Below are positions 1-7,686 of a stretch of 64,000 nt of DNA, piece after piece (positions within the stretch are counted from its first letter, which is position 1; each line of letters opens with the position of its first letter). Source of the DNA: Streptococcus sp. 29887 (lineage in GTDB: Bacteria; Bacillota; Bacilli; Lactobacillales; Streptococcaceae); assembly GCF_032595075.1 (NCBI RefSeq), contig NZ_CP118735.1, positions 1,702,001 through 1,766,000 on the forward strand, written 5' to 3'. The notes under the pieces are model-generated. The model made no database searches and was not told the DNA's origin. It saw nothing but the letters and a program-made list of their open reading frames with translations. A program made the position numbers and the translations under genes.

Positions 1-1
1 A

Positions 2-727
2 GTCAAAAAAGAAGCTGAAACCTTCTTGTATGCTGACGATAAGGAAGCCCAAGCCTTAGACCAGGAAAGCATGGATTATTATAAAAAACTCTTGGAACTG
101 ACGACCACCTACTTAGAAAAGGAACATATCCAAGGAAAAAGTCAGGAGGTCTTGGAAACGGAGTTAGAACTCTACCAGACCTTGCAAAACTGGGAGGCAA
201 AGGGGCATAATATCAACCATTTTACGAACAGCGAACTGGCAGAACGTATCACAGTCTATAAAAACGTTCTAGAGCAAGCTCTTACTTTTCACTACCCTAC
301 TGCTCCTAAGGACTTTTATATGACCTTCTTGCAACTTCTTCCAGCTAGTAACTATATGATCCCCCTTGTCATCTGCTCTTTGATAGTCTGGCTCCTTATG
401 ACTGACCTTTCAAAACATCGTGGTCTCCTCTTTATCAACGGACTATCCCCTAGTCAATATGCCACTAGCCTGACCTTACTTGCTCTTCTCCTCCAAGTTG
501 CTATCTATGCCCTCATCCTGTTCACGCTACTTCTATTGGCACATCAGTTCCAATTTACCTTCCAAGAAGACTATCCTCTACTAGTCGGCACAAATACTCT
601 ATCTACCATATCTATCAGGGAACAATTACAGAAACTCCTGCTGGTAATGGCTGGAGTGACAGGTTTCTATCTGACCTTTATCCGATTAGCAACAGCTAAA
701 GTCCTACAAACATACAAGCGAAAATAA
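2..727 (+). CDS. C-terminal part of an unrecognised membrane protein (5' end outside window)
   Basis: The reading frame is open from the first bases, so the true start lies upstream; about 241 residues are visible. The first half is hydrophilic and acidic and probably helical (many Glu, Leu, Tyr). The second half has three or four hydrophobic segments, and the protein ends in a basic tail (KVLQTYKRK). The layout (a large non-membrane region followed by a group of C-terminal membrane segments) resembles ABC-2-like permeases of peptide exporters, but I see no diagnostic motif and leave the function open. A good terminator follows immediately. Confidence 0.6.
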   Translation, partial: VKKEAETFLYADDKEAQALDQESMDYYKKLLELTTTYLEKEHIQGKSQEVLETELELYQTLQNWEAKGHNINHFTNSELAERITVYKNVLEQALTFHYPTAPKDFYMTFLQLLPASNYMIPLVICSLIVWLLMTDLSKHRGLLFINGLSPSQYATSLTLLALLLQVAIYALILFTLLLLAHQFQFTFQEDYPLLVGTNTLSTISIREQLQKLLLVMAGVTGFYLTFIRLATAKVLQTYKRK

Positions 728-757
728 GCCACCTCGAAAATGGTGGCTTTTTGCTGG
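726..757 (+). terminator. Rho-independent terminator of the first gene
   Basis: AGCCACC and GGTGGCT form a 7-bp stem around an 8-nt loop, followed by TTTT, directly after the stop codon of the + strand membrane protein. Confidence 0.8.
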
Positions 758-759
758 CA

Positions 760-792
760 AAAAAACGATGCCTGTTCCGGCACCGTTATATC
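760..792 (-). terminator. Terminator of the ABC locus; same hairpin type as the one at 4517
   Basis: Read on the minus strand, CGGTGCC and GGCATCG pair (with one G-U) around GGAACA and are followed by seven T. It ends the minus-strand locus that closes at 850. Almost the same hairpin and T-tract end tpx at 4517-4552. Confidence 0.7.
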
Positions 793-849
793 TTGATACA
801 AGCCAAGCCACAATCCAACATAGAAACCTGTTTATGATGAGTAATCATC

Positions 850-1416
850 CTAATCACCCTTTCTGATGCTAACATCGGCATAGGCATCTATTTTAAGGAT
901 ACTTTCCTTATTAGCTCCTTCTTCAGGAATTTCTAGTAACTTTGCCCCACTATTCAACTTGACATCAAAGCCTCCATCGTAACTTCGAGGCAGAGTAATA
1001 TCTACAGTACCGTTCCATGTATCAACATAAACTTCTTTAAAAGTAGCACCCTTTGCCAATTCAATTTTTGCTTTTAAACTACTCTTCCCACTTGCTACGG
1101 TAACTAACTTAAAACCCTTTTTACCCAATGGTATATAAGCATCGTTTTCGCTAATATCTGCCTTCTCAAGTGTTGACATTGCTGATTCAGAAATTTTCCC
1201 TGTCAAACTAATCGTCGTCACTTCTTGGTCTGTTTCCACAATTTCAAGTTCAAAAGGTTGCTCACTACCATAGATTTCAATAGTATTAATTTCTTTGCTT
1301 GTTACAGTCCAAGACTTAGCAATCTCTACATCTGTTTTGTCACTCTCTAAACTTAGGTAAATCGCAACTCCTAAAAAAGTAATGATTAAAATGAAAAATG
1401 GAATTATTTTTTTCAT
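850..1416 (-). CDS. Membrane-anchored beta-rich protein (DUF4097-like) at the end of an ABC locus
   Basis: 188 aa. One N-terminal hydrophobic helix (about residues 4-24) is followed by an extracytoplasmic region rich in alternating polar and hydrophobic residues, with phrases such as YVDTWNGTVDITLP and ILKIDAYADVSI. These recall the repeated beta-strands of DUF4097 putative adhesins; this is a pattern match, not a proof. There is no lipobox Cys. It is the third gene of a minus-strand operon behind an ABC ATPase and permease, 19 nt after the permease. The position suggests an accessory or sensing role for the exporter. That is inference from context only. Confidence 0.6.
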   Translation of the reverse strand: MKKIIPFFILIITFLGVAIYLSLESDKTDVEIAKSWTVTSKEINTIEIYGSEQPFELEIVETDQEVTTISLTGKISESAMSTLEKADISENDAYIPLGKKGFKLVTVASGKSSLKAKIELAKGATFKEVYVDTWNGTVDITLPRSYDGGFDVKLNSGAKLLEIPEEGANKESILKIDAYADVSIRKGD

Positions 1417-1435
1417 TACAAGTGCCCTCCTTAAA

Positions 1436-2143
1436 CTATTTAAACTCCCTACTAGAAAAAAGTAAGTACGAACTCAATAAATAGACAACACTAAATATCA
1501 ATGCAATCAGACTAGACGGAGTAAAAAATTCTGTTTGATTGGTGATTAACTTTACCTGATTAAAAAGAAAGAAATGAGAAAAGACATCATTTGCCAAGAG
1601 ACTTGTTGTTACATACGAGACTAAATTATCAAACATCAAGACAATCATGGTATAAATAAGGTAGGCTTGATAAATCTTATCTACATACTGAAAAATAAAC
1701 AGACATAATTGAGAAAAACAAAGATGAAATGGCAACTGTTTAATGAACAGGTCAAATGCTTCACCCACATCTACTTGTCCATTCAAAAAAATTCTACATA
1801 CAATTACTGTAAAAAATAGTAAAAGCGTATATGCAAAACACAGGGACAAGGTTTCAAACAATTTATAAAAGTAAACTGAAAAACGAGAGGAGCTTTTTAT
1901 GATTGCATGGTTAATGGTGCGATTGGTAAATTCTTCTCCCCAGACTAGATTACAAGCACTTGAGAAGAATAGAGGAATAAACCCTGCCACTGAAGACAAA
2001 ATAATCGTAATACCTCCTTGTCCATCAGTTTCTCTCATCAGATAAGCGAAGAGTACTCCTAAAAGAATCACTAGCGAGACTGGAAAAATTAAACTCCTTT
2101 CTTTCCATACCCTATAAAAGTCTGATTTCACTTTATGGAACAT
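1436..2143 (-). CDS. ABC transporter permease, bacteriocin-immunity/ABC-2 type
   Basis: 235 aa, mostly hydrophobic with about six predicted membrane segments and no ATPase motifs. Proteins of this size and shape partner a separate BcrA-type ATPase in peptide or bacteriocin export and self-protection systems. The start codon lies inside the end of the ATPase gene (11-nt overlap), so the two are probably translationally coupled and form one complex in the cytoplasmic membrane. The substrate is unknown. Confidence 0.7.
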   Translation of the reverse strand: MFHKVKSDFYRVWKERSLIFPVSLVILLGVLFAYLMRETDGQGGITIILSSVAGFIPLFFSSACNLVWGEEFTNRTINHAIIKSSSRFSVYFYKLFETLSLCFAYTLLLFFTVIVCRIFLNGQVDVGEAFDLFIKQLPFHLCFSQLCLFIFQYVDKIYQAYLIYTMIVLMFDNLVSYVTTSLLANDVFSHFFLFNQVKLITNQTEFFTPSSLIALIFSVVYLLSSYLLFSSREFK

Positions 2144-3032
2144 GAGGAACCTCCTCTCTTGTAATCAAAGATAGATAATAGGATTCAAAACTCGGTTGAA
2201 ATTTAATGATTTCCTCAATTTGAATACCTTTTTCCCGTAAGCAATCAATAATCCAGCTAGTTGATTTTCCACTTTCTGAAAGCTCAATTCCATCGTCGGT
2301 CACTATCGCCTCAATTCCCTCGGAAAGCAACACTTCAAGTGCTTCATGCTCCTTATCCACTCTAACAATCCGTTTGGTTTGAAGTAGTTTTTTCAGAGCA
2401 TCTTTTTGTATTATTTGTAACACTTTTCCTTTGCTCATGATAATATACTTATCAACGACCAAGTCTAGTTCAGACAAGATATGACTTGAAACTAGAATAG
2501 TCATACGATACTCATTTTTCAAAAGCAGAAGAATCTCACGAATTTCCTTAATACCCACAGGGTCCAGACCATTTATTGGCTCATCTAATATAAGTAGTTT
2601 GGGCCAATCACAGATAGCCAAGGCTATTGCCAAACGTTGCTTCATTCCAAGAGAAAAATCTTTCACTTTTTTCTTAGAATCTACACCCTCAAGTCCAACC
2701 ATACGTAATAGATTTTTGACTTTATCTTTATCCGCTTCGATTCCTAAACCTATCATTTGAACACGAAGATTGTCACCTGCAGATAAATGAGGATACAGAG
2801 CAGGTGATTCTACTATACAGGAAACAGCTTGACTCTCTAAACCGCTTATTTCTCCAGAATTATTCGAAATCAATCCTGCAAGAATTCGGATTAAGGTAGT
2901 CTTGCCAGCACCATTTTCTCCCACTAGACCACAAATTTCTCCACAGTTAATATCAAAACTAATATTATCTAAAACTTTTTGCTTTCCGTAAGTTTTGGAT
3001 ACTGCTGTAACATTTAATAATGTATTTGCCAT
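2133..3032 (-). CDS. ABC transporter ATP-binding protein (BcrA/DrrA-like)
   Basis: 299 aa. Walker A GENGAGKT at about residues 38-45, signature FSLGMKQR, Walker B LLILDEP, and a roughly 80-residue C-terminal extension typical of drug and bacteriocin exporters. The start is fixed by AGGAGG six nt before ATG. First gene of the three-gene locus. A hairpin plus T-run ends only a few bases before its SD, so transcription into the operon may be attenuated. The divergent regulator at 3452-4318 and the PlcR box at 3315 suggest peptide-dependent control (inference). Confidence 0.85.
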   Translation of the reverse strand: MANTLLNVTAVSKTYGKQKVLDNISFDINCGEICGLVGENGAGKTTLIRILAGLISNNSGEISGLESQAVSCIVESPALYPHLSAGDNLRVQMIGLGIEADKDKVKNLLRMVGLEGVDSKKKVKDFSLGMKQRLAIALAICDWPKLLILDEPINGLDPVGIKEIREILLLLKNEYRMTILVSSHILSELDLVVDKYIIMSKGKVLQIIQKDALKKLLQTKRIVRVDKEHEALEVLLSEGIEAIVTDDGIELSESGKSTSWIIDCLREKGIQIEEIIKFQPSFESYYLSLITREEVPHVP

Positions 3033-3041
3033 AGCAACCTC

Positions 3042-3081
3042 CTAAAAAGAAAAGTCGATAGAGAAGTGACAAACTATCGAC
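3042..3081 (-). terminator. Attenuator-like hairpin before the ABC ATPase
   Basis: On the minus strand GTCGATAG pairs with CTATCGAC (8 bp, 12-nt loop), followed by TTTTCTTTTT that runs directly into the AGGAGG of the ATPase gene. It sits between the promoter at 3251-3279 and the first structural gene. Confidence 0.6.
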
Positions 3082-3123
3082 CAGTCAAGTTATTAAATTA
3101 TTTGGTGAACGGAACCATGTAAA

Positions 3124-3219
3124 CTAATCCCAGCAAAGGAAACCGATTCCATACCAATAGTATAGACAAATTTGACCAGCTGTTATTTTTGTTTTTTCTT
3201 CCATTTTCAATTTTCTCAT
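3124..3219 (-). CDS. Possible 31-aa small ORF in the leader of the ABC locus
   Basis: Minus-strand frame of 31 codons between the promoter and the attenuator. It begins MRKLKMEEK and ends with an aromatic, two-Cys segment (ICLYYWYGIGFLCWD). The nearest SD-like stretch (AAGGGG) is about 16 nt from the ATG, which is too far, so translation is doubtful. An in-frame ATG at 3246 would lie almost on the transcription start. A second frame in the same leader (ATG at about 3150) reads MESVSFAGISLHGSVHQII and also lacks an SD. I list the first only as a candidate signal or leader peptide. Confidence 0.25.
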   Translation of the reverse strand: MRKLKMEEKTKITAGQICLYYWYGIGFLCWD

Positions 3220-3250
3220 GGCAGGCTTTTTTGTAACCCCTTTCATTTAT

Positions 3251-3279
3251 AGATTATCACAACTCTTTTAGCTTGTCAA
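3251..3279 (-). promoter_or_regulatory. Promoter of the ABC locus
   Basis: Minus strand: consensus -35 TTGACA at 3274-3279, 17-bp spacer, -10 TAATCT at 3251-3256. Transcription would run through a leader of about 210 nt with the small ORFs and the attenuator before reaching the ATPase. Confidence 0.7.
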
Positions 3280-3314
3280 TACAAAAAACAACCTATTTGT
3301 ATTTTTTTAAATTG

Positions 3315-3330
3315 TATGTAAATATGCATA
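3315..3330. promoter_or_regulatory. Perfect match to the PlcR box
   Basis: TATGTAAATATGCATA fits the Bacillus PlcR-box consensus TATGNANNNNTNCATA at every fixed position. It lies between the ABC locus and the PlcR-like regulator, 36 bp upstream of the minus-strand -35 and 10 bp upstream of a plus-strand TATAAT at 3341-3346, so it could serve either direction. Confidence 0.65.
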
Positions 3331-3361
3331 TTTTGAACGATATAATTAAAAGAATTTTGCA

Positions 3362-3386
3362 AATAAAAACGCAGAAATTGCGTTTA
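3362..3386 (-). terminator. Terminator of the PlcR-like regulator gene
   Basis: Minus strand: AACGCA and TGCGTT pair over a short loop and are followed by a T-rich tract. Located about 66 nt after the regulator's stop codon. Confidence 0.6.
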
Positions 3387-3389
3387 AAT

Positions 3390-3455
3390 ATGTACAACCC
3401 AGTATTTTTATCTACTCACAACTCTTACCAATCTCCAAGTCGTTGGGGTTCCTAG
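3390..3455 (+). CDS. Possible 21-aa peptide ORF behind the PlcR box, convergent with the regulator
   Basis: The plus-strand ATG at 3390 lies about 37 nt after the start site predicted from the TATAAT at 3341-3346. The frame ends SPSRWGS at 3455, overlapping the 3' end of the regulator gene. No clear SD is present. Its position, next to and convergent with a PlcR/TprA-like regulator and behind its putative box, is where a cognate signal peptide might be expected. The sequence lacks an obvious secretion signal. Speculative. Confidence 0.2.
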   Translation: MYNPVFLSTHNSYQSPSRWGS

Positions 3456-4318
3456 ATTTTGTCTTCTTCTATATATCGCTCCAGATTCAATTCCATTTGT
3501 CGGTTAGCATCCAATTTATATAAAAAATATGCCTGACGAAAATGTTGTTTCGCACTCTCTGTATTTCCAAGTTCTTCATGGATATTGCCTAGTAAACAAA
3601 ATAAATCGGGTAATGAATAATAGCTTCTGTGTGACCTACAAAATTCGATAGCCTTTGTGATGCTAGCTATAGCTTGGATGTAATCCTTCTTTAGCCAAAG
3701 ATAACGTGAAATGTTATATTGAAGCTTAATTTTTAATTCCAATTCTTCAATCGTGATAGGTTGGAAATTATCCGTTTTTTCTATCAGTCTTTCAAATTGT
3801 ACATCAAATAATTCTTCATCATTAATATCAAAATAAAAATTTAGGAGTGTATTTGATACTTGTAAAAAAAATAAATTAGAACTCTCCAATTTTTCTAGTA
3901 AATATTCCATTTTGGATATAGCTTCCTTCTTTTTATCATAAAAATAAAAATCAACTAATCCACCTATCCACTCTAAGTATAATTGATTTGCTACCGATAA
4001 ACGATGTTTATTATTAGACTCCAATTCATAAACATATCGTAGTCCTTGGTAGTCTCTATGGACTAAGAAATTTCGGATAACAGTTTTAAATTCTACTAAT
4101 TCCTCCTCCTGCTCAGAAACAGTGTCTTCAAAAAAGTAATTCATCGAAACATTTAATTTTTTTGATAATTCAAAAAGCAATTCAGATCCTGGAGTATAAG
4201 CGCCACTCTCAATTCTACTAATTTGACCTTGTTTACATACACCTTCTGCCAATTCTTTCTGAGATAATTTCATCTCTTTTCTTTTTTGTTTTAACCTAGA
4301 GCCTAGTTGTATACTCAT
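3452..4318 (-). CDS. PlcR/TprA-like HTH-TPR transcriptional regulator (RRNPP type)
   Basis: 288 aa. The N-terminal XRE helix-turn-helix (about residues 5-62; LSQKELAEGVCKQGQISRIE) is followed by an all-helical region of TPR-like repeats to the C-terminus. The HTH text closely follows Bacillus PlcR (SQKQLSENICHQSEVSRIESG from memory), and the length equals that of PlcR and pneumococcal TprA. These regulators bind a re-imported short peptide through the TPR domain and then control promoters carrying a palindromic box. Such a box is present at 3315-3330. A -10 TATAAT lies about 20 nt before the start codon. The probable target is the adjacent ABC locus. The peptide gene is not certain. Confidence 0.8.
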   Translation of the reverse strand: MSIQLGSRLKQKRKEMKLSQKELAEGVCKQGQISRIESGAYTPGSELLFELSKKLNVSMNYFFEDTVSEQEEELVEFKTVIRNFLVHRDYQGLRYVYELESNNKHRLSVANQLYLEWIGGLVDFYFYDKKKEAISKMEYLLEKLESSNLFFLQVSNTLLNFYFDINDEELFDVQFERLIEKTDNFQPITIEELELKIKLQYNISRYLWLKKDYIQAIASITKAIEFCRSHRSYYSLPDLFCLLGNIHEELGNTESAKQHFRQAYFLYKLDANRQMELNLERYIEEDKI

Positions 4319-4516
4319 TGTTGTTACCCCACTCGTATTATATAACTATTCTAGCACTTATGAATTTTAAAGACAATAAAAATATCCATTTGCATATTAT
4401 TTATGAAATCTATATTAGAATATGTATGTCATCTCTTCGTTTCATACTAAACCATAATCTTCCCCTCTTATCACAACGTATCTTCACAATAAATTTCTAG
4501 CAGGATAACTGAGCGT
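4319..4516. other. Intergenic stretch, regulator promoter only
   Basis: AT-rich. On the minus strand it carries TATAAT and a weak -35 (TTCATA) for the PlcR-like regulator. No second PlcR box or convincing gene is seen. Confidence 0.4.
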
Positions 4517-4552
4517 CAAAAAACGATGCCTGTTCAGACACCGTTATATTCT
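4517..4552 (-). terminator. Terminator of tpx
   Basis: Minus strand: CGGTGTC and GGCATCG pair (with G-U) around TGAACA, followed by TTTTTT. Nearly identical to the terminator at 760-792. Confidence 0.75.
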
Positions 4553-4553
4553 T

Positions 4554-5039
4554 TTATTTAACAGCCTCCAAAGCTGCCTCATAATCTGGATGTTCGTTGA
4601 CGTTGTCCAGATATTCTACGTAGGTGATTTCATTGTCGGCATTGAGGACAAAGACCGCACGCACCAGCAAATTCCACTCCCGCATGAGCACACCGTAGGA
4701 TTTACCAAAGGCATGGTCATAGTAATCAGACAGGGTCACTGCATCTTCCAAACCTGCAGCCCCGCACCAGCGTTTTTGGGCAAATGGCAGGTCTGCTGAG
4801 ATGGTAATGACAACTGTATTGTCACGGTCAGCCAGCTCCTGATTGAAGCGACGGGTCTGAGTATCACAAATCCCTGTATCAATAGAAGGCACAACACTGA
4901 TAACCTTGGTCTGCTTGCCAAAGTCTTTCAGACTTTTCAAACTCAGGTCATTGGCCATGAGGACAAAGTCAGGAGCCGTATCTCCCACTCGTAACTGCGG
5001 ACCTACCAAGGTCACTGGTTTTCCAATAAAGGTTGTCAT
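4554..5039 (-). CDS. tpx: Thiol peroxidase Tpx
   Basis: 161 aa, close to the usual 163-168. Atypical 2-Cys peroxiredoxin of the cytoplasm that reduces hydrogen and organic peroxides with thioredoxin. The peroxidatic Cys is in [16 protein letters not shown] (C58) and the resolving Cys in QKRWCGAAG (C92). It lies downstream of copA on the same strand but has its own upstream region, separated by a terminator. A cre-like palindrome precedes it. Catalase-negative streptococci rely on such enzymes. Confidence 0.93.
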   Translation of the reverse strand: MTTFIGKPVTLVGPQLRVGDTAPDFVLMANDLSLKSLKDFGKQTKVISVVPSIDTGICDTQTRRFNQELADRDNTVVITISADLPFAQKRWCGAAGLEDAVTLSDYYDHAFGKSYGVLMREWNLLVRAVFVLNADNEITYVEYLDNVNEHPDYEAALEAVK

Positions 5040-5069
5040 ATCTATCTCCCTTGCACTTAATATATCTAT

Positions 5070-5083
5070 TGTAAGCGTTTATG
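5070..5083. promoter_or_regulatory. cre-like site upstream of tpx
   Basis: TGTAAGCGTTTATG matches 12 of 14 positions of the palindromic cre consensus TGWAARCGYTTWCA and overlaps a possible minus-strand -10 (TACAAT). Carbon control of tpx by CcpA would follow; weak evidence. Confidence 0.35.
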
Positions 5084-5084
5084 T

Positions 5085-5115
5085 AAAAAAATACCAGTTT
5101 TTTGACTGGTATTTT
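5085..5115 (-). terminator. Terminator of copA
   Basis: Minus strand: ATACCAGT pairs with ACTGGTAT, followed by a T-run; it overlaps the copA stop codon. Confidence 0.75.
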
Positions 5116-7567
5116 AGTTTATGTTCACCCTTTTCAATCGCAGAGCGTTCAAGACGACTGACACTGAGCTGAGGGCCATGGCTGCACCTGCAAACATAGG
5201 ATTGAGCAGAGGTCCACCAAATACATGTAACAGACCCATGGCGATTGGAATACCGATCACATTGTAAGCAAAGGCCCAGAAGAGATTTTGTTTGATGGTC
5301 CGCATGGTTGCCTGGCTGAGTTTGACAGCCTTAACCACATCCAAAATGTCACTATGCATGAGGACAATGTCGGCAGACTCAATAGCAATATCAGTCCCTG
5401 AACCAATGGCTAGACCCACATGGGCTTGAGCTAGAGCTGGGGCATCGTTGATACCGTCACCTACCATAGCAACAGTCTTACCCTCTTCTTGTAAGAGCTT
5501 GACTTGGTTGGCCTTGTCATCTGGCAGAACCTGACTGACCACCTGTGTAATGCCGACTTCCCTAGCAATAGCTTGGGCAGTGTTTTCATTGTCACCAGTC
5601 AGCATGACAACATCTAAGCCCATAGCTTGCAAAGCCTGGATAGCTTGGCGACTGGTCTCTTTCACTTTATCAGCAATGGCAATGACTGCCAGCAAGCCTT
5701 CTTGGTTGGCTAGGAAAACAGGCGTCTTAGCTTGTCGGGCAAATGCCTCCGCTACTGCACGTCCTTGAGATAAATCTATTTCTTTTTCCCTCATCAACCG
5801 CTCATTGCCCAGATAAATAGACTGCTCTGCTATTGTTACCGAAAGACCTCGACCTGAAAGTGCCTGAAAATCGGTGGCAGGCAACAAATCAATCTTTTCT
5901 GTCTGAGCAGCTTGCAGGAGGGCCTGAGCCAGAGGATGCTCGGAAAATTGCTCGCTACTTGCGGCCAGCTGGAGGACTTGCTCACGATTTTTATCAGACA
6001 AGAGATGAATATCTGTCACCTGTGGCTTGCCCTCTGTAATGGTCCCTGTCTTGTCGAAAACAATGGTGTTCACACCTTGCAAGGTTTCAATAGCTTGACC
6101 AGACTTGAACAAAAGACCATTTTCCGCACCTTTTCCAGTCCCGACCATGATAGCCGTCGGAGTTGCTAGACCCAGTGCACAGGGACAGGCGATGACCAAG
6201 ACCGAAATGGTAATGGACAGGGAGAAAATCCAGGAATGTTGCCCCAAGAGCAACCAAGCCAGTCCTGAGAGGACCGCAAGTCCCATGACAATGGGCACAA
6301 AGACGGCAGACACTTGGTCAGCCAATTTGGCAATGGGAGCCTTAGAACCTTGGGCTTCTTCCACCAAGCGAATGATCTGAGCCAGAGTCGTATCACGACC
6401 AACCTTGGTAGCCTGCATGGTAATGGCGCCTTGCTGGTTTAAGGTTCCACCAAAGATGCTATCACCTTCCATCTTCTGAACTGGCAGGCTCTCACCCGTC
6501 AACATGGACTCATCGACAGTCGATTGTCCCTGAACCACAACCCCATCCACCGCAATTTTTTCACCAGGGCGGACAATGACAATGTCACCCACGACCACAT
6601 CTTCCAAAGGCACTTGGATTTCTTGTCCATCTCGTAGCACTTGGGCAGTCTTGGGAGCCAAATCCATCAGCTTCTTAATGGCCTCAGAAGTCTGACCTTT
6701 AGACCTAGCTTCAAAATATTTCCCCAGGGTAATCAGGGTTAAAATAACAGCAGCTGATTCAAAATAGAGTTCAGGATGGTGACCGTGCATGGCTACTTCT
6801 TTCCCCAACAGGAGAAAGACAATCATCAACAGCCCCTGAAGCAAGGCAGCACCTGTTCCAACGGCGATTAGTGAGTCCATATTCGGATGGCCTTGCAAAA
6901 GGGTTTTAAAGCCTTTTGTGAAAAAACTGCGTCCGATATAAAGGACAGGGATGAGAAAGAGGAGTTGACTGACCGCAAAAACGAGCGGTTGATGGAGCAA
7001 GGCTGGTAATGGAAGACCGCCCCAAGGCAACATTGGCCCCATGGCAATATAAAGCAAGGGAAGGGTGAAAACAGCTGACCAGACAAAGCGGTCCCATAGT
7101 TTTTCTTCCCTGCTTGGTCCCTTATCCGCCATCTCTTCCACTTCATCTGGTCGAATAAGCTGATAGCCAGCTTCTTCAACCGCCTTTTCTAGACTGGTTG
7201 GATTTTGCAGGTCACGATTGTAGCGGAGTGTCGCCTTTTCCGTTGCCAAATTGACACTGATTTCTTCCACTCCCTCTAGTTTCCCTAATGCTTTTTCAAC
7301 TGTCATGGCACAAGATGCACAGGTCATGCCTTCAATAGCATAGGTTTCTGTGATAAGATTGCGAACCAAACCATAACCTGCCTTTTCAACTGCTTGACCA
7401 ATGTCGCTCAGGCTCAAGACATTTTCATCAAAACTAACACTCAATTTTTCAGTTGCCAAATTGACACTAGCTTTTTCTACTCCTGTCAACTTCCCGACAG
7501 CTTTTTCTACTGTCATGGCACAGGATGCACAGGTCATGCCTGCTATACGAATACTTTCTTTTTGCAT
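5114..7567 (-). CDS. copA: Copper-exporting P1B-type ATPase CopA
   Basis: 817 aa from the ATG at 7567, chosen because AAGGAGTG lies eight nt upstream; a longer frame has no SD. Two N-terminal heavy-metal domains carry GMTCASC (C13/C16 and C83/C86). The membrane CPC motif is in [11 protein letters not shown], the phosphorylated Asp in VFDKTGTIT, and the hinge is [10 protein letters not shown]. It pumps Cu(I) out across the cytoplasmic membrane. Control by the copper repressor CopY is indicated by two cop boxes flanking the promoter. copY itself is not next to the gene, unlike the usual cop operon, so the repressor must be encoded elsewhere. Confidence 0.95.
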   Translation of the reverse strand: MQKESIRIAGMTCASCAMTVEKAVGKLTGVEKASVNLATEKLSVSFDENVLSLSDIGQAVEKAGYGLVRNLITETYAIEGMTCASCAMTVEKALGKLEGVEEISVNLATEKATLRYNRDLQNPTSLEKAVEEAGYQLIRPDEVEEMADKGPSREEKLWDRFVWSAVFTLPLLYIAMGPMLPWGGLPLPALLHQPLVFAVSQLLFLIPVLYIGRSFFTKGFKTLLQGHPNMDSLIAVGTGAALLQGLLMIVFLLLGKEVAMHGHHPELYFESAAVILTLITLGKYFEARSKGQTSEAIKKLMDLAPKTAQVLRDGQEIQVPLEDVVVGDIVIVRPGEKIAVDGVVVQGQSTVDESMLTGESLPVQKMEGDSIFGGTLNQQGAITMQATKVGRDTTLAQIIRLVEEAQGSKAPIAKLADQVSAVFVPIVMGLAVLSGLAWLLLGQHSWIFSLSITISVLVIACPCALGLATPTAIMVGTGKGAENGLLFKSGQAIETLQGVNTIVFDKTGTITEGKPQVTDIHLLSDKNREQVLQLAASSEQFSEHPLAQALLQAAQTEKIDLLPATDFQALSGRGLSVTIAEQSIYLGNERLMREKEIDLSQGRAVAEAFARQAKTPVFLANQEGLLAVIAIADKVKETSRQAIQALQAMGLDVVMLTGDNENTAQAIAREVGITQVVSQVLPDDKANQVKLLQEEGKTVAMVGDGINDAPALAQAHVGLAIGSGTDIAIESADIVLMHSDILDVVKAVKLSQATMRTIKQNLFWAFAYNVIGIPIAMGLLHVFGGPLLNPMFAGAAMALSSVSVVLNALRLKRVNIN

Positions 7568-7585
7568 GATAACACTCCTTTTGAC

Positions 7586-7629
7586 TACGTTTGTAATCAA
7601 ATTATACAAAACTTGACTACATTTGTAAA
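7586..7629 (-). promoter_or_regulatory. copA promoter with two CopY operators
   Basis: TACATTTGTA (7618-7627) is a perfect cop box (TACANNTGTA), and TACGTTTGTA (7586-7595) differs at one base. Between them lies -10 TATAAT (7601-7606 on the minus strand); a -35 TTTACA (7624-7629) overlaps the upstream box. This is the arrangement expected for repression by CopY. Confidence 0.8.
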
Positions 7630-7686
7630 CAAATTTGTTTGAAAAAAGTAGATTGAAATCAATCCAACCTACTTTTACATATTCAT

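Noticed and set aside
3273..3455. A 60-codon plus-strand frame starting with TTG next to the PlcR-like regulator
   Set aside because: It runs through the PlcR box and the TATAAT, so its first half would lie upstream of the only visible plus-strand promoter; only the last 21 codons are kept as a weak candidate.
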